The position numbers and the translations under genes were made by a program. Positions 4,942 through 5,497 of a stretch of DNA of 5,497 nt are shown piece by piece (within the stretch, counting starts at the first letter, position 1; each line of letters begins with the position of its first letter). The stretch is taken from the NCBI GenBank assembly GCA_964642235.1, contig CAZXOP010000124.1:1-5497 (forward strand), read 5' to 3'. The notes beneath the pieces are model-generated. The model was given only the letters and a program-made list of their open reading frames with translations. It was not told where the DNA came from and ran no database searches. The DNA comes from CAYSND01 sp964642235. GTDB taxonomy: Bacteria; Bacteroidota; Bacteroidia; Bacteroidales; UBA932.

Positions 4942-5497
4942 ATGAAACGAATAGCAGAATCAGAATTTATTGTAAATAGCGATGGATCCGTATTTCATCT
5001 CCATATAAAACCGGAAGAACTTGCGGAAACTGTGATTTTAGTGGGGGACCCGGGTAGGGTAGAGCTCCTAAAAGCGTTCTTCGAAAGTAAGGAGGTGTCA
5101 GGCTCTTCTCGTGAGTTCAATTTCTTCACAGGTTCATACAAAGGGAAACGGATGACGGTTCTCTCAACAGGGATTGGGACAGATAATATTGATATTGTTA
5201 TGACAGAGCTTGATGCTCTTGCGAATGTCGATTTTAAAACACGAATGATAAAGGAGGAGAAAAAATCTCTTAATATACTTAGGGTAGGTTCTTCAGGGGC
5301 TATTCAGCCAGATATTCCACTTGGTAGTTATGTCTATTCTGAGGTCTCTGTGGGGTTTGACTCACTTTTGAGTTGGTATGCCGATAGGGATTCCGTGGTT
5401 ATGAAAGATATCGAAAAATCCTTCCTCTCTTATATGGATTGGGAAAAATACAAGCTCCCTATTCCATATTTCGTAAAGGCAGATGAGAAGATAAGCA
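4942..5497 (+). CDS. Nucleoside phosphorylase (PNP/Udp superfamily), N-terminal part (cut by window edge)
   Basis: The ATG at 4942 opens 185 codons that run off the right edge. Enzymes of this superfamily split nucleosides with phosphate into a base and ribose 1-phosphate in the cytoplasm, for salvage. Visible landmarks are ILVGDPGRV (32-40), the glycine-rich phosphate loop with its arginine; REFNFFTGSYKGKRMTVLST (57-76), the strand leading to the second phosphate-binding segment STGIGTDN (75-82); and LRVGSSGAIQPDIPLGS (113-129), the nucleoside-side loop. These correspond to GDPGR, STGIGGPS and RIGTTGAIQ of E. coli uridine phosphorylase, with differences in the latter two. The purine/pyrimidine-selecting residues and the C-terminal half are outside the window, so substrate is unresolved; uridine phosphorylase-like is the best guess, and I give no gene symbol. 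The gene diverges from the DUF4293 gene across a 69-base region with overlapping promoters. Confidence 0.88.
   Translation, partial: MKRIAESEFIVNSDGSVFHLHIKPEELAETVILVGDPGRVELLKAFFESKEVSGSSREFNFFTGSYKGKRMTVLSTGIGTDNIDIVMTELDALANVDFKTRMIKEEKKSLNILRVGSSGAIQPDIPLGSYVYSEVSVGFDSLLSWYADRDSVVMKDIEKSFLSYMDWEKYKLPIPYFVKADEKIS

Noticed and set aside
1..5497. Search for a novel mobile, defence or RNA-based system (terminal repeats, transposase, CRISPR repeats, tRNA or structured RNA, biosynthetic cluster).
   Set aside because: All sequence outside the six genes amounts to under 200 bases of short spacers; no such element is visible, and the gene content is of housekeeping type.

Overview
The window looks like chromosomal DNA from a Bacteroidota member, most likely of the order Bacteroidales. 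The evidence is a DUF4293 membrane protein (a family known from this phylum), promoter boxes matching the Bacteroidota -7 consensus TAnnTTTG ahead of four of the six genes, no Shine-Dalgarno sequences, AT-rich intergenic DNA, and exported proteins whose signal peptides end in A-Q. Genus cannot be judged from the sequence alone.

Layout: six protein genes fill almost all of the DNA, and no gap exceeds 70 bases. The minus-strand 5' end of an exported M28-family zinc peptidase runs off the left edge (<1-409). Diverging from it is a plus-strand pair: mtgA (455-1180), a monofunctional peptidoglycan glycosyltransferase, overlapping by 26 bases a large exported TPR protein (1155-3149). Convergent to that pair, 7 bases away, is sdaA (3157-4365, minus), an iron-sulfur L-serine ammonia-lyase. 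Behind it on the same strand is a DUF4293 four-helix membrane protein (4429-4872). Diverging from that, a nucleoside phosphorylase (4942->5497, plus) runs off the right edge.

Function: the mtgA/TPR pair is a likely transcription unit with overlapping genes, pointing to an envelope role in which the TPR protein could be a periplasmic scaffold (inference). SdaA makes pyruvate and ammonia from L-serine, and the phosphorylase salvages nucleosides. These are ordinary housekeeping genes, apparently placed side by side rather than forming one pathway. I see no mobile element, CRISPR array, RNA gene, prophage or defence system. The points most worth a second look are the strictly phased TPR array with its non-TPR linker, an SdaA without the C-terminal cysteine known from a structurally studied homologue, a sharp rise in GC and GC3 at the 3' end of sdaA, and two tightly overlapping divergent promoter regions.
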